NCBI RefSeq assembly: GCF_001639065.2
Contig: NZ_LQXO02000009.1
Location: forward strand, 310,001 to 374,000
Direction of reading: 5' to 3'
Source: Vibrio barjaei
GTDB taxonomy: Bacteria > Pseudomonadota > Gammaproteobacteria > Enterobacterales > Vibrionaceae
Length of the DNA stretch: 64,000 nucleotides
How positions within the stretch are numbered: the first letter of the stretch is position 1; each line of letters begins with the position of its first letter. The notes beneath the pieces are model-generated. The model saw only the letters and a list, made by a program, of their open reading frames with translations, did no database searches and had not been told where the DNA came from. This document shows, piece after piece, positions 10,759 through 19,912 of the stretch. The translations under genes were made by a program, and so were the position numbers.

Positions 10759-11208
10759 TTACATGTTGTAAGCACGGAAGCTGTAGACTTGACCTTTCTC
10801 ATTGTAAGCATAGACATGATAAGGGTCTTTCTTATCGCCATACTCCATACCGGGAGAACCAACGGGCATGCCCGGGACAGCAAGTCCCTTGGCGTTCTTA
10901 GGTGGGTTCTCTAGGAAGGCCTTGATGTCATCGGCTGGAATATGGCCTTCGAAGATATAGTCACCGATAACCGCAGTATGACACGATGCTAGTTCTGGTT
11001 TTATACCTAGTTTCTCTTTTATCGGGTTCATATTCTTATGCTCTTCAACCGTAACGTTAAACCCAGCATCTTCCATATGTTTTACCCACTCTTTACAGCA
11101 GCCACAGTAAGGTGACTTATACGTGAGCATATCCGTGGCAAACGCTGAACCTGTTACCATCGCAAACGACAGTGTTGCCAGTTTGAATAGACGTGTTTGC
11201 TTTGACAT
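10759..11208 (-). CDS. DUF411 metal-binding protein of the copper operon
   Basis: A 149-residue exported protein of the DUF411 family. A signal peptide (about residues 1-24, ending near AFA) is followed by YKSPYCGCCKEWVKHM, a thioredoxin-like start with a CGCC motif. ASCHTA and GHIPADDI complete the set of conserved Cys and His positions. DUF411 proteins commonly occur with copper resistance genes and are presumed periplasmic copper-binding proteins. It lies 58 bases downstream of copA on the same strand with no terminator between, so it is probably co-transcribed from the CueR promoter. Confidence 0.88.
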   Translation of the reverse strand: MSKQTRLFKLATLSFAMVTGSAFATDMLTYKSPYCGCCKEWVKHMEDAGFNVTVEEHKNMNPIKEKLGIKPELASCHTAVIGDYIFEGHIPADDIKAFLENPPKNAKGLAVPGMPVGSPGMEYGDKKDPYHVYAYNEKGQVYSFRAYNM

Positions 11209-11266
11209 ATTGAATCCTTTTTAACAAGTAATTATTGGCTCTATCGTTATCGGTAAACGAACTTGA

Positions 11267-14029
11267 TTAGCCTTTATATTGAAAGTTTCTGAGTCTATTT
11301 GCGTTGCTGACAACGGTAATAGAGGACAGTGCCATGGCTGCTCCAGCAAAAACAGGGTTGAGCAGAAAACCAAAAATCGGGTAAAGAATCCCAGCTGCGA
11401 TCGGGATCCCTAACGAGTTATAGATAAACGCACCAAATAGGTTTTGTTTGATGTTCTTCACCGTCGCTTTAGACAGTGAAATGGCGTAAGCCACAGTCGC
11501 TGGGTTACTATTAAGCAATGTCATTGGCGCACTTTCGATGGCCACGTCACTACCTGAGCCCATGGCAATACCGACATCAGCAAGTGCTAAAGCAGGTGCG
11601 TCATTGATGCCATCACCAACCATAGCGACAGGCCCAACCTTAGCCTTTAGTGACTCTACATGAGAGGATTTCTCATCTGGTAATACTTCAGAAACCACCT
11701 CGTCGATACCAAGCTTCTTAGCGATTACGTTAGCAACATGTCGGTTGTCACCCGTTAGCATCACAGTATGAATACCTTGCTGTTTCAATGATGCCACTGC
11801 AGACGCCGCTTCTGGTTTAAGCTCATCGGCGATAGCAATCACAGCTACGGCTGAGTTATCAATAACCACGACCACTGGTGTCGCAGCCATATTTGCTGCT
11901 TCATCGAGGCCACCTTGAATCGGCGTTGTATCAATGTTCAAACTTTGTACGTGGTTGAGTGATGCAATGGTTATTTGCTTATCGTCGACTATCCCTTTAA
12001 CCCCTTTGCCTTTAAGGTTCTCAAATTGTTGGGGCTCACTTGTGTCAGTGGCAGACCAATATCGAGTGACCGCTTTCGCTAGAGGATGCTCTGAACGTTT
12101 TTCTAATGGCAATACCAATTTGGCCAGCTCATGTTCTGTCAGCTCATGTGCTGATAGGTTCGATGTAAATACTCTCTGTACAGTTGGCTGACCCATGGTC
12201 AGTGTGCCGGTTTTATCGAATACGACGACTTTTACTTTACTTAGCTTTTGTAAGGCGTCGGCATCTTTAATTAATACGCCTGCTTGGGCTGCTTTGCCTA
12301 TACCAACAGTAATAGACAGTGGTGTTGCCAAACCTAAAGCGCATGGGCAGGCGATGATGAGTACTGTTGTCGTCACAACAAGCATATAACTGGCTCTAGG
12401 CTCTGGTCCGACAAAGAACCAAACTGCCGCGGCTAACAAAGCGATAACCACAACGACGGGAACAAATACTGCTGAGATAGAGTCTGCTAATTTGGCAATG
12501 GCAGGTTTACTGCTTTGCGCTTCCCTTACTAGGTTAATTATACGCGACAACATAGTATCTGCGCCCACACCTGTTGCCTTGATAACTAAGCTACCGTCGG
12601 TGTTTAATGTGCCAGCAGACACGGTGTCATTAATGTCTTTTGCCGAGGCCACAGGTTCACCCGTCAACATGGATTCATCAACATAGCTGTGACCTTCAAG
12701 GACTAGGCCATCAACAGGAACTTTTTCACCTGGCTTTATTCTAAGCAGCATCCCAAGACGAATATCTGACACTGCCATAGGCTGATCTTGACCATCAATA
12801 ATGGCAGTCGCATATTGTGGTTGAATGTTCATTAACGCTTGAAGCGACTGATTGGTTTTAGACTTTGCTTTGGCTTCGATGTAGTGCCCGAGGGAAATTA
12901 ATCCTACAATCATCGCGCTTGCCTCAAAATAGACATGTCTAGATTGATGGGGGAACCAACTAGGTTTGACCACCACTAACATAGAGTAAAACCATGCTGC
13001 CCCTGTGCCTAACGCGACGAGGGTATCCATTGTTGCTCGTTTGTGTGTTAGCGCTTTATAAGCATTTACATAGAAGCCACGTCCAGCGGTGGCGAGTAGC
13101 CATAAGCAGATGACTCCAATTAGCCCCCAGGTCATTTGGTCTAGAGGGTTGCGGATCATCATGTTGCCACCTAATACTCCCCAAAGCATGAGCGGAGCAC
13201 CAATGGCTAAGGCAACAATAGTGTGCTTTTTTTGAGTCGCTTGATGGTCTAGAAGCGCTTGCTGCTGTTGACTTTGGCTTGTGGCTAAGTCTTGAACTAG
13301 CTCCCCTTGGTAACCAGCACTCGAAACAGCAGCGAGCAAAGCGTCATTGATGCTTTCTACATTTTTGGAAGCTACCACCAGAGCACTTTGTTCAGCAAGG
13401 TTAACGCGAGCGTTCTCTACGCCATCAACACTGGCTAGCGCTTTCTCTACCGAACTCACACAGCTAGCACAAGTCATTCCATGAATCAGGTAATGAAGTC
13501 TGTAGCCCTCTTGTGTTAACAGAGGCTTGTCATTCGTGGCTTTTAGCATCGAGGTATCAGCGACAATGGGCTCAATACTTTCAATTTGCTCAATACTTTC
13601 AATTTGCGTAGACGTGTTAACATCATTGCTGCTGATAGAATTGGCCGCTTGCTTTGCTTGATATCCAACAGCTTCTACGCTATCGATAATAGTTAGCGGG
13701 TTGTCTACTGTTGCAATGGTCAACTCTGATTTACTCAAGGAGAGAATTTCGCAGTCTTCCAATGATTCAAGCTGAGTGCGCAATTTCGCTACACATTTGC
13801 CGCAATTCAGACCTGAAAGAGCAAAGTGCCACACGGGGATAGCTTGGTAGTTAAGAGATTGAACGATGGAAATAATGTCTTGGACATCCGATGAACTTTC
13901 CACGATGAGTTGTTTCGTAGTGAGTGTTTTGATATCCATTGATAACGGAGAGGTATCGAGTGCTTTTTGCAGCTTATTCACGCACCCCATACAGGAGAGT
14001 CCTGATAGATTTAGCGTATATTGATTCAT
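11267..14029 (-). CDS. copA: Copper-exporting P1B-type ATPase CopA
   Basis: Pumps Cu(I) from cytoplasm to periplasm. The 920-residue protein has three N-terminal metal-binding domains with CxxC motifs at C13/C16, C76/C79 and C187/C190. It then has eight expected membrane segments, the TGE phosphatase motif (456-458), the metal-site CPC (561-563), the phosphorylated D605 in DKTGT, HP at 648-649 and GDGIND at 805-810. E. coli CopA has two such metal-binding domains; here the first (LSCMGCVNKL) and second (LNCGKCVAKL) are shorter and more divergent than the third (MTCASCVSSV). The linker between domains 2 and 3 carries a perfect 18-bp tandem repeat. A CueR-type promoter lies directly upstream. 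Confidence 0.96.
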   Translation of the reverse strand: MNQYTLNLSGLSCMGCVNKLQKALDTSPLSMDIKTLTTKQLIVESSSDVQDIISIVQSLNYQAIPVWHFALSGLNCGKCVAKLRTQLESLEDCEILSLSKSELTIATVDNPLTIIDSVEAVGYQAKQAANSISSNDVNTSTQIESIEQIESIEPIVADTSMLKATNDKPLLTQEGYRLHYLIHGMTCASCVSSVEKALASVDGVENARVNLAEQSALVVASKNVESINDALLAAVSSAGYQGELVQDLATSQSQQQQALLDHQATQKKHTIVALAIGAPLMLWGVLGGNMMIRNPLDQMTWGLIGVICLWLLATAGRGFYVNAYKALTHKRATMDTLVALGTGAAWFYSMLVVVKPSWFPHQSRHVYFEASAMIVGLISLGHYIEAKAKSKTNQSLQALMNIQPQYATAIIDGQDQPMAVSDIRLGMLLRIKPGEKVPVDGLVLEGHSYVDESMLTGEPVASAKDINDTVSAGTLNTDGSLVIKATGVGADTMLSRIINLVREAQSSKPAIAKLADSISAVFVPVVVVIALLAAAVWFFVGPEPRASYMLVVTTTVLIIACPCALGLATPLSITVGIGKAAQAGVLIKDADALQKLSKVKVVVFDKTGTLTMGQPTVQRVFTSNLSAHELTEHELAKLVLPLEKRSEHPLAKAVTRYWSATDTSEPQQFENLKGKGVKGIVDDKQITIASLNHVQSLNIDTTPIQGGLDEAANMAATPVVVVIDNSAVAVIAIADELKPEAASAVASLKQQGIHTVMLTGDNRHVANVIAKKLGIDEVVSEVLPDEKSSHVESLKAKVGPVAMVGDGINDAPALALADVGIAMGSGSDVAIESAPMTLLNSNPATVAYAISLSKATVKNIKQNLFGAFIYNSLGIPIAAGILYPIFGFLLNPVFAGAAMALSSITVVSNANRLRNFQYKG
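13571..13606 (-). repeat. 18-bp perfect tandem duplication inside copA
   Basis: Two consecutive copies of ctcaatactttcaatttg (plus strand) encode QIESIE twice in the flexible linker between metal-binding domains 2 and 3. It is in frame and so harmless. It looks like a recent slippage product and may vary between strains. Confidence 0.9.
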
Positions 14030-14062
14030 AAAACACCTCGAAGAAATATTGAACTGTGACTA

Positions 14063-14093
14063 ACGATAAACCTTACCGCAAGGGTAAGGTCAA
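14063..14093 (-). promoter_or_regulatory. CueR-type copA promoter and operator
   Basis: On the minus strand the -35 is TTGACC (14093-14088), followed by a 19-bp spacer and a -10 of TATCGT (14068-14063). A perfect dyad ACCTTACC-N5-GGTAAGGT (14070-14090) fills the spacer. The 19-bp spacer with a central dyad is the hallmark of MerR-family activation. From memory the E. coli copA promoter has the same TTGACCTT start, CCCTTGC centre and AAGGTT end. The copA start is 34 bases downstream of the -10. Confidence 0.9.
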
Positions 14094-14146
14094 GCTATTG
14101 ATTGTAGATTTAGCTTAAGGTGATAAAATAGCGCCCAAATTTGCAA

Positions 14147-14169
14147 CGCACGATGAAGCGCATCGTGCG
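14147..14169 (+). other. Hairpin in gltX leader
   Basis: CGCACGATG and CATCGTGCG, a perfect 9-bp stem with loop AAGCG, end 23 bases before the gltX ATG. It has no T-run. It may affect translation or mRNA stability, or be a DNA operator. Confidence 0.5.
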
Positions 14170-14192
14170 ACGTTGACAACAAGGTACATTCG

Positions 14193-15620
14193 ATGACGGT
14201 TAAAACACGTTTTGCTCCTAGCCCTACAGGCTATCTTCATGTCGGTGGTGCACGTACTGCACTGTATTCTTGGTTATTTGCTAAAAACCAAGGCGGCGAA
14301 TTCGTTCTTCGTATCGAAGACACCGATCTAGAGCGTAACTCGCAACAAGCAGTGGATGCGATCTTGGAAGGCATGCAGTGGATGGGCTTGGAATGGGACG
14401 AGGGTCCTTATTACCAATCTAAACGTTTTGATCGTTACAATGAAATGGTTGATAAGCTACTTGCCGAAGACAAAGCATACAAATGTTATGCGCCGAAAGA
14501 GTTACTAGAAGAGATTCGTGCAGAGCAAGAAGCGAACAAAGAAATTCCTCGCTATGATGCGAATCACCCTAAAATTGTTGCAGCGAACGCAGCAGCAAAA
14601 GAAGGTGACCCATGTGTTATTCGCTTCCGCAATCCGAAAGAGGGTAGCGTGGTGTTTGATGACCAAATCCGTGGTCGCATTGAAATCTCAAATAGCCAAA
14701 TGGACGATCTGATTATTCGTCGTACCGATGGCGCGCCAACATATAACTTTGTGGTGGTGGTTGATGATTGGGATATGGGCATTACACATGTTGTGCGTGG
14801 GGAAGATCACATCAACAACACACCTCGTCAGATCAACATCTATGAAGCTCTAGGTGCTCCAGTACCTACATTTGCACACTGTGCAATGATCCTAGGTGAT
14901 GATGGTGCGAAACTGTCCAAGCGTCACGGTGCGGTTTCTGTGATGCAGTATCGTGATGAAGGCTACCTTCCAAATGCTTTGAACAACTACTTGGTGCGTC
15001 TGGGCTGGTCTCATGGTGACCAAGAAATCTTCTCACAAGAAGAGATGATTGAGCTGTTCTCTTTGAATGCCATTTCAAAATCAGCATCTGCGTTCAATAC
15101 TGACAAACTAAACTGGTTGAACAACCATTACATCAAGACATCTGAGCCAGAGTATGTGGCGAAGTATCTACAATGGCACCTTGATGAACAGAAGCTAAAC
15201 ACAGAGAATGGCCCTGCTATCACAGAAGTCATTAAGTTAGTTGGTGAGCGTTGCAATACATTGGTTGAACTCGCACAGCAAATCCGTTACTTCTACGAAG
15301 ATTTCTCTGAGTTCGAAGCTGGCGCTGCGAAGAAACACCTACGTGGTGTCGCTAAAGCGCCTTTAGAAGCTGCGCTAGCGAAAGTAGAAGCGCTGGAAGA
15401 GTGGACAACAGTAAACATTAAAGAGCAAATCATTGCCGCGGTCTGTGAAGAATTAGAAATTGGTATGGGTAAAATCGGTATGCCACTTCGCGTTGCAGTA
15501 ACAGGCGGTGGTCAATCTCCATCGGTTGATGCAGTTATGGAACTGGTTGGCAAAGAGCGTGTTATTGCTCGCATCAAGATGGCTTTAGCATTTATTGCTG
15601 AGCGTGAAGCGAACGCTTAA
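14193..15620 (+). CDS. gltX: Glutamyl-tRNA synthetase
   Basis: Charges tRNA-Glu. The 475-residue class I enzyme has the ATP-binding segment [16 protein letters not shown] (HIGH equivalent beginning at H16), the KLSKR catalytic motif at about 240-244, and a C-terminal anticodon-binding helical domain. The length matches proteobacterial GltX. It is a single gene with its own terminator, divergent from copA. Confidence 0.98.
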   Translation: MTVKTRFAPSPTGYLHVGGARTALYSWLFAKNQGGEFVLRIEDTDLERNSQQAVDAILEGMQWMGLEWDEGPYYQSKRFDRYNEMVDKLLAEDKAYKCYAPKELLEEIRAEQEANKEIPRYDANHPKIVAANAAAKEGDPCVIRFRNPKEGSVVFDDQIRGRIEISNSQMDDLIIRRTDGAPTYNFVVVVDDWDMGITHVVRGEDHINNTPRQINIYEALGAPVPTFAHCAMILGDDGAKLSKRHGAVSVMQYRDEGYLPNALNNYLVRLGWSHGDQEIFSQEEMIELFSLNAISKSASAFNTDKLNWLNNHYIKTSEPEYVAKYLQWHLDEQKLNTENGPAITEVIKLVGERCNTLVELAQQIRYFYEDFSEFEAGAAKKHLRGVAKAPLEAALAKVEALEEWTTVNIKEQIIAAVCEELEIGMGKIGMPLRVAVTGGGQSPSVDAVMELVGKERVIARIKMALAFIAEREANA

Positions 15621-15642
15621 TTGCTCTTACTCGATGAAATTG

Positions 15643-15675
15643 AAAAGGCCGCAATAAATATTGCGGCCTTTTTTT
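15643..15675 (+). terminator. Intrinsic terminator after gltX
   Basis: GGCCGCAATA and TATTGCGGCC arms followed by eight T residues. Confidence 0.92.
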
Positions 15676-15684
15676 CATAAAAGC

Positions 15685-15710
15685 AAAAAAGCGGCTCACA
15701 AGCCGCTTTT
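15685..15710 (-). terminator. Intrinsic terminator after dxs (minus strand)
   Basis: AAAGCGGCT and AGCCGCTTT arms; on the minus strand the stem is followed by six T residues. It lies 20 bases past the dxs stop. Confidence 0.88.
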
Positions 15711-15729
15711 CGTATGGAACTAAGTAAGG

Positions 15730-17595
15730 TTACTTCTCTATATAGTCTCGAATGGATTTTTCTATACCCGCCGCATCCAATCCAAGCTCTGCGTGCAACT
15801 CATCTTGAGTGCCTTGAGCGACAAATCTATCAGGAAGCCCTAGGTTTAGTACAGGCTTCATTAGTTTCTCACTCATCATGAACTCAATTACGCCAGCACC
15901 AGCACCACCAGCAATGGCGTTTTCTTCTAGAGTAACTATGACGTCGTGACTATCGCAAAGCTCTCTAATTAGCTCTTTATCAAGCGGTTTAACAAAACGC
16001 ATATCAGCGACGGTGGCGTTGATGTTCTCCGCCGCGATAAGCGCATTGTCTAAGAAAGTACCGAAGGATAATATCGCTACTTTTTCGCCTTCACGTACGA
16101 TGCGACCTTTGCCGATTTCTAAAGCGGTAAAATCAGCGTCTGGTGTTGTTCCATTGCCTCCACCACGTGGGTAGCGCACGGCACTTGGACCATTGTGCAT
16201 GTGACCAGTGTAGAGCATCTGGCGACATTCATTTTCATCACTTGGTGCCATGATGACCATGTTAGGGATGCAGCGCATAAAGCTTAAGTCAAATGCACCT
16301 TGGTGAGTTTGACCATCAGCCCCGACTAATCCTGCTCGATCGATAGCAAACATTACAGGCAAATCCATAATAGCAACATCGTGGATCAGTTGGTCATAGC
16401 CGCGCTGTAAGAAGGTAGAGTAAATGGCAACGATTGGGCGGTTACCAGCAATAGCCATACCAGTGGCTAATGTCACGGCGTGCTGCTCTGCAATCGCGAC
16501 GTCGAAATATTGGCTCGGATACTCTTTCGAGAAACGCACCATGCCAGAGCCTTCACGCATGGCAGGAGTAATTGCCATCAAAGAAGGGTCTTTGGCCGCC
16601 ATATCACATAGGAAATCGCCAAAGATCTTTGAATAGGTTGGTTTGCTTGAGCTGCTTTTTGGCAGACAAGAGTGAGAAGGGTCGAACTTAGGTACGCCGT
16701 GGTAACCAATAGGATCTTTCTCTGCCGGTTCGTAGCCTTTGCCTTTCTTGGTCATAATGTGCAGGAACTGCGGGCCTTTGAGCTCACGCATGTTCTTTAA
16801 CGTTTTGACCAGTTCATTGACATCATGACCATCAACAGGCCCGATGTAGTTGAAGCCTAGCTCTTCAAATAGTGTGCCTGGAACGATCATACCTTTTAAA
16901 TGTTCTTCCGTACGACGAACTAGCTCTTTAATTGGTGGCAAACCCGATAGTGCTTTCTTACCGCCTTCACGAATCGAAGTGTATAAACTACCAGATAAGA
17001 CTTGAGCGAGGTGATTGTTTAGAGCGCCAACGTTTTCCGAGATAGACATTTCGTTGTCATTGAGGATTACGAGCATATCAGGATGGACATCACCAGCGTG
17101 GTTAAGTGCTTCAAACGCCATCCCAGCAGTAATGGCGCCGTCGCCAATAACGCTGACCACTTTACGATCCTTGCCTTCTTTAGCCGCAGAGATAGCAATG
17201 CCAAGTCCCGCACTGATAGATGTGGATGAGTGGCCAACGGATAAAACGTCGTACTCACTCTCTTCACGCCAAGGGAAAGGGTGAAGCCCATCTTTTTGAC
17301 GAATGGTCGACATCTTCTCGCGTCGACCCGTCAAAATTTTGTGTGGATAAGCCTGGTGGCCCACATCCCAAATCAATTGGTCGAAAGGCGTGTTGTATAC
17401 GTAGTGTAGGGCGACAGTTAATTCAACCGTGCCTAAGCCAGAAGCCAAGTGTCCGCTTGATTGGCTCACAGAGTTTAACAAATACGTTCTAAGCTCCTCA
17501 CAAAGCTTCGGAAGTGACTCTTTTGGCATCAAGCGAAGTTCTTCCGGTGTATTTGCTAATGTCAGTGTTGGATATTTTGAAATATCAAGTGTCAT
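15730..17595 (-). CDS. dxs: 1-deoxy-D-xylulose-5-phosphate synthase
   Basis: First enzyme of the MEP isoprenoid pathway; it condenses pyruvate and glyceraldehyde 3-phosphate using thiamine diphosphate. The 621-residue protein has [15 protein letters not shown] near the N-terminus, the ThDP motif [14 protein letters not shown] leading to NDNEMSIS, the central transketolase pyrimidine domain ([14 protein letters not shown]) and the C-terminal domain. It is the third gene of xseB-ispA-dxs, 22 bases after ispA, the standard gammaproteobacterial order. Confidence 0.98.
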   Translation of the reverse strand: MTLDISKYPTLTLANTPEELRLMPKESLPKLCEELRTYLLNSVSQSSGHLASGLGTVELTVALHYVYNTPFDQLIWDVGHQAYPHKILTGRREKMSTIRQKDGLHPFPWREESEYDVLSVGHSSTSISAGLGIAISAAKEGKDRKVVSVIGDGAITAGMAFEALNHAGDVHPDMLVILNDNEMSISENVGALNNHLAQVLSGSLYTSIREGGKKALSGLPPIKELVRRTEEHLKGMIVPGTLFEELGFNYIGPVDGHDVNELVKTLKNMRELKGPQFLHIMTKKGKGYEPAEKDPIGYHGVPKFDPSHSCLPKSSSSKPTYSKIFGDFLCDMAAKDPSLMAITPAMREGSGMVRFSKEYPSQYFDVAIAEQHAVTLATGMAIAGNRPIVAIYSTFLQRGYDQLIHDVAIMDLPVMFAIDRAGLVGADGQTHQGAFDLSFMRCIPNMVIMAPSDENECRQMLYTGHMHNGPSAVRYPRGGGNGTTPDADFTALEIGKGRIVREGEKVAILSFGTFLDNALIAAENINATVADMRFVKPLDKELIRELCDSHDVIVTLEENAIAGGAGAGVIEFMMSEKLMKPVLNLGLPDRFVAQGTQDELHAELGLDAAGIEKSIRDYIEK

Positions 17596-17617
17596 AGTGT
17601 TAGCGCTTTAATTCTGT

Positions 17618-18514
17618 TTAGTTGTTGCGCTCGATGACATATCGGGCGAAATCTTCGAGTAATTGAGTATTGTAGGGTATAGCCTCTAAAGCACAAAGTG
17701 CTTCTTCAAAAAGCTGCGCTGCTTTTTGCTGAGCCCCTTCTAATCCTAGCAAAGCAGGGTAAGTACTTTTGTTAAGTTCGACGTCTGAACCCTGAGGTTT
17801 GCCTAGGGTTTCCGTGTCGCCGACAATATCTAAAATATCGTCTTGTACCTGAAAAGCGAGTCCAATTGCATCAGCGTAATTTTCCAACTGAGGTAGGTAT
17901 TGCCCCCCTTTATCGCCAGCTGCTAAAGCACCCAACTGGACAGCACACTTAATCAATGCCCCTGTTTTATGACGATGTATACGCTCAAGCTCTTCCAGCG
18001 TCACATTGCGGTTCTCCGCTTCTAGATCGAGCGCTTGCCCAATACACATGCCAGCAGCACCCGAAGCGTGAGCGAGCTTTTGTACCATAGTAATACGTTG
18101 CTCATTGGCAAAGGATGCCAATTTACCTTCAGATAAAATGGTAAAGGCCAGCGTTTGTAGTGCATCACCAGTTAGAATTGCAGTCGCTTCATCGAATTGA
18201 ATATGGCAAGTCGCTTGACCTCGACGGAGTTCGTCATCATCCATTGCAGGAAGATCGTCGTGGATCAGCGAATAGGCATGAATACACTCAATAGCAGCGG
18301 CCGGAGTATCTAATTGCTCATTGGTGCAACCAAAAATCTGTCCGGTAGCATAAACAAGGAAAGGGCGAGCGCGTTTACCGCCAAGAAGCAATGCATATCG
18401 CATTGCTTCTATTAATCTTTGCTCTTGGAAAGGGTAGTGGTCGAGCCAAGCGTCCAGTTGCTCGTTATTACGTTGTTGATAAGACTTTAAAGCCTCAATC
18501 ATGGGGATACTCAC
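17618..18514 (-). CDS. ispA: Farnesyl diphosphate synthase (geranyltranstransferase)
   Basis: Elongates DMAPP with IPP to farnesyl diphosphate. The 298-residue all-alpha prenyltransferase has the first aspartate-rich motif DDLPAMDDDELRRG (D86 onward) and the second, FQVQDDILDIVGD, at about 222-234, plus the GGKRARP substrate motif at about 45-51. It follows xseB by 8 bases and precedes dxs. Confidence 0.96.
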   Translation of the reverse strand: MSIPMIEALKSYQQRNNEQLDAWLDHYPFQEQRLIEAMRYALLLGGKRARPFLVYATGQIFGCTNEQLDTPAAAIECIHAYSLIHDDLPAMDDDELRRGQATCHIQFDEATAILTGDALQTLAFTILSEGKLASFANEQRITMVQKLAHASGAAGMCIGQALDLEAENRNVTLEELERIHRHKTGALIKCAVQLGALAAGDKGGQYLPQLENYADAIGLAFQVQDDILDIVGDTETLGKPQGSDVELNKSTYPALLGLEGAQQKAAQLFEEALCALEAIPYNTQLLEDFARYVIERNN

Positions 18515-18522
18515 TTTTGGTT

Positions 18523-18765
18523 CTATTCTGCTGACTGGGAGAAGTCATCAAGTTCTGCGTCGTCATCTTTGGCTAGCAGGATGCTGACTTTTTGTTCTGC
18601 TTCTGTAAGCTTTTGTTGCCCAGCGCGAGCTAAAGCGATACCACGTTCAAACTTCTTCAAAGCGTCGTCCAATGCAAGGTCACCATTTTCTAATTGTTCG
18701 ACAAGCATATCGAGCTCATCCACTGTCGCTTCAAACGACATGTTCTCTGGTTTTTTCGTCGCCAT
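18523..18765 (-). CDS. xseB: Exodeoxyribonuclease VII small subunit
   Basis: An 80-residue protein with the XseB signature: FEATVDELDMLVEQLENGDL then LDDALKKFERGIAL, followed by an acidic tail. It binds XseA to form exonuclease VII, which degrades single-stranded DNA. It is the first gene of the xseB-ispA-dxs operon. The 343-bp spacer 18766-19108 between it and divergent pomA holds the pomA promoter candidate described separately. Confidence 0.95.
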   Translation of the reverse strand: MATKKPENMSFEATVDELDMLVEQLENGDLALDDALKKFERGIALARAGQQKLTEAEQKVSILLAKDDDAELDDFSQSAE

Positions 18766-19002
18766 AACTTACTTGTTTTATCAGAAATGTTCGAACGTTA
18801 CATTAGCCTTAACGGATGGTCAAACTAATGGTGCCAAAAATGTAACCAAGATGCTTTCCACTTTTTGTTTCTGCTACAAATTTGTTCAACAGGATGGATA
18901 TAGAAACTGGGGAAGGTGTTGTTTTATGGCGATTTCTCGAATTCACTCCGACCTAAAGAAGAGGGAAAGGGGAATTTTGTGATTTTCAGGTCATAAATTA
19001 CT

Positions 19003-19028
19003 TAAAGATATGGGCATGTGGTCGATAA
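19003..19028 (+). promoter_or_regulatory. Candidate sigma-28 (FliA) promoter of pomAB
   Basis: TAAAGATA, a 10-base spacer and GTCGATAA compare with the FliA consensus TAAAGTTT-N11-GCCGATAA: 6 of 8 and 7 of 8 bases, with a spacer one base short. It is about 80 bases upstream of the pomA start, and a motor gene is an expected FliA target. Confidence 0.65.
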
Positions 19029-19068
19029 CCTGAATATAACGCGATAGACTCGTGCGGATATTCAGGTT
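19027..19068 (+). other. Long inverted repeat in pomA leader
   Basis: AACCTGAATAT and ATATTCAGGTT form a perfect 11-bp stem around a 20-base centre that has further possible CGC/GCG pairing. It begins at the 3' edge of the sigma-28-like -10, so it overlaps the expected transcription start. It could be a repressor operator or a 5' RNA hairpin. Confidence 0.6.
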
Positions 19069-19108
19069 CGTCAATGTCGATTGATGGCAATTATTTATGG
19101 AGTGTTGA

Positions 19109-19873
19109 GTGGATTTAGCAACGCTGATAGGCCTAATTGGTGGGGCCGCTTCGATCATTATGGCGATGGTGCTAGGTGGCAGCATCATGACTTACTACGA
19201 TACCACGTCGGTATTCATCGTAATTGGTGGTTCGACATTTGTGGTGTTGATGAAGTTCACTCTGAGCCAGTTCTTTAGTGCAACGAAGATTGCCGGCAAA
19301 GCTTTCATGTTCAAAACCGATGAACCTGAAGACTTAATCGCGAAAATTGTCGAAATGGCGGATGCGGCACGTAAGGGTGGTTTCCTTGCACTAGAGGAAA
19401 TGGATATCCAGAACAGCTTTATGCAAAAAGGTATCGATCTGCTGGTTGATGGTCACGATGCAGAAGTCGTACGTAACGCGATGCAAAAAGACATCGCATT
19501 AACCGATGAACGTCATGTGAAAGGAGCTGGCGTATTTAAGGCATTTGGTGACGTCTCTCCTGCAATGGGAATGATCGGTACCCTTATCGGTCTAGTTGCG
19601 ATGCTTTCTAACATGGACGATCCAAAGTCGATCGGCCCTGCAATGGCGGTGGCACTATTAACAACCTTGTATGGAGCCATTCTTTCCAACATGCTTTTCT
19701 TCCCGATTGCTGACAAGTTGACGTTGCGTCGCGAGCAAGAAAAACTCAATCGTCGTTTGATTATGGATGGTGTTTTGGCGATTCAAGATGGTCAAAACCC
19801 TCGCGTGATTGATGGCTATTTGAAAAATTACCTCAATGAAAGCAAGCGAGCCTTTGATTTGGACGGTGAGTAA
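19109..19873 (+). CDS. pomA: Sodium-driven flagellar stator protein PomA
   Basis: A 254-residue MotA/PomA-family inner-membrane protein that forms the Na+-driven stator of the polar flagellum with PomB. The N-terminus MDLATLIGLIGGAASIIMAM is the first of four membrane segments. The GVFKAFGDVSPAMGMIGTLI segment is the conserved third-helix region facing the ion path. The GTG start at 19109 with ATGGAG upstream fits the family N-terminus. It lies 39 bases before pomB. A sigma-28-like promoter and a long inverted repeat precede it. Confidence 0.97.
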   Translation: MDLATLIGLIGGAASIIMAMVLGGSIMTYYDTTSVFIVIGGSTFVVLMKFTLSQFFSATKIAGKAFMFKTDEPEDLIAKIVEMADAARKGGFLALEEMDIQNSFMQKGIDLLVDGHDAEVVRNAMQKDIALTDERHVKGAGVFKAFGDVSPAMGMIGTLIGLVAMLSNMDDPKSIGPAMAVALLTTLYGAILSNMLFFPIADKLTLRREQEKLNRRLIMDGVLAIQDGQNPRVIDGYLKNYLNESKRAFDLDGE

Positions 19874-19912
19874 CATGCTGGTCTCACACATTAAATTGGC
19901 GTAGGAGGAGCT

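Noticed and set aside
18569..18982. 137-codon plus-strand frame over xseB and the pomA spacer
   Set aside because: Antisense to xseB, Ser/Cys/Phe-rich, no ribosome site or domain.
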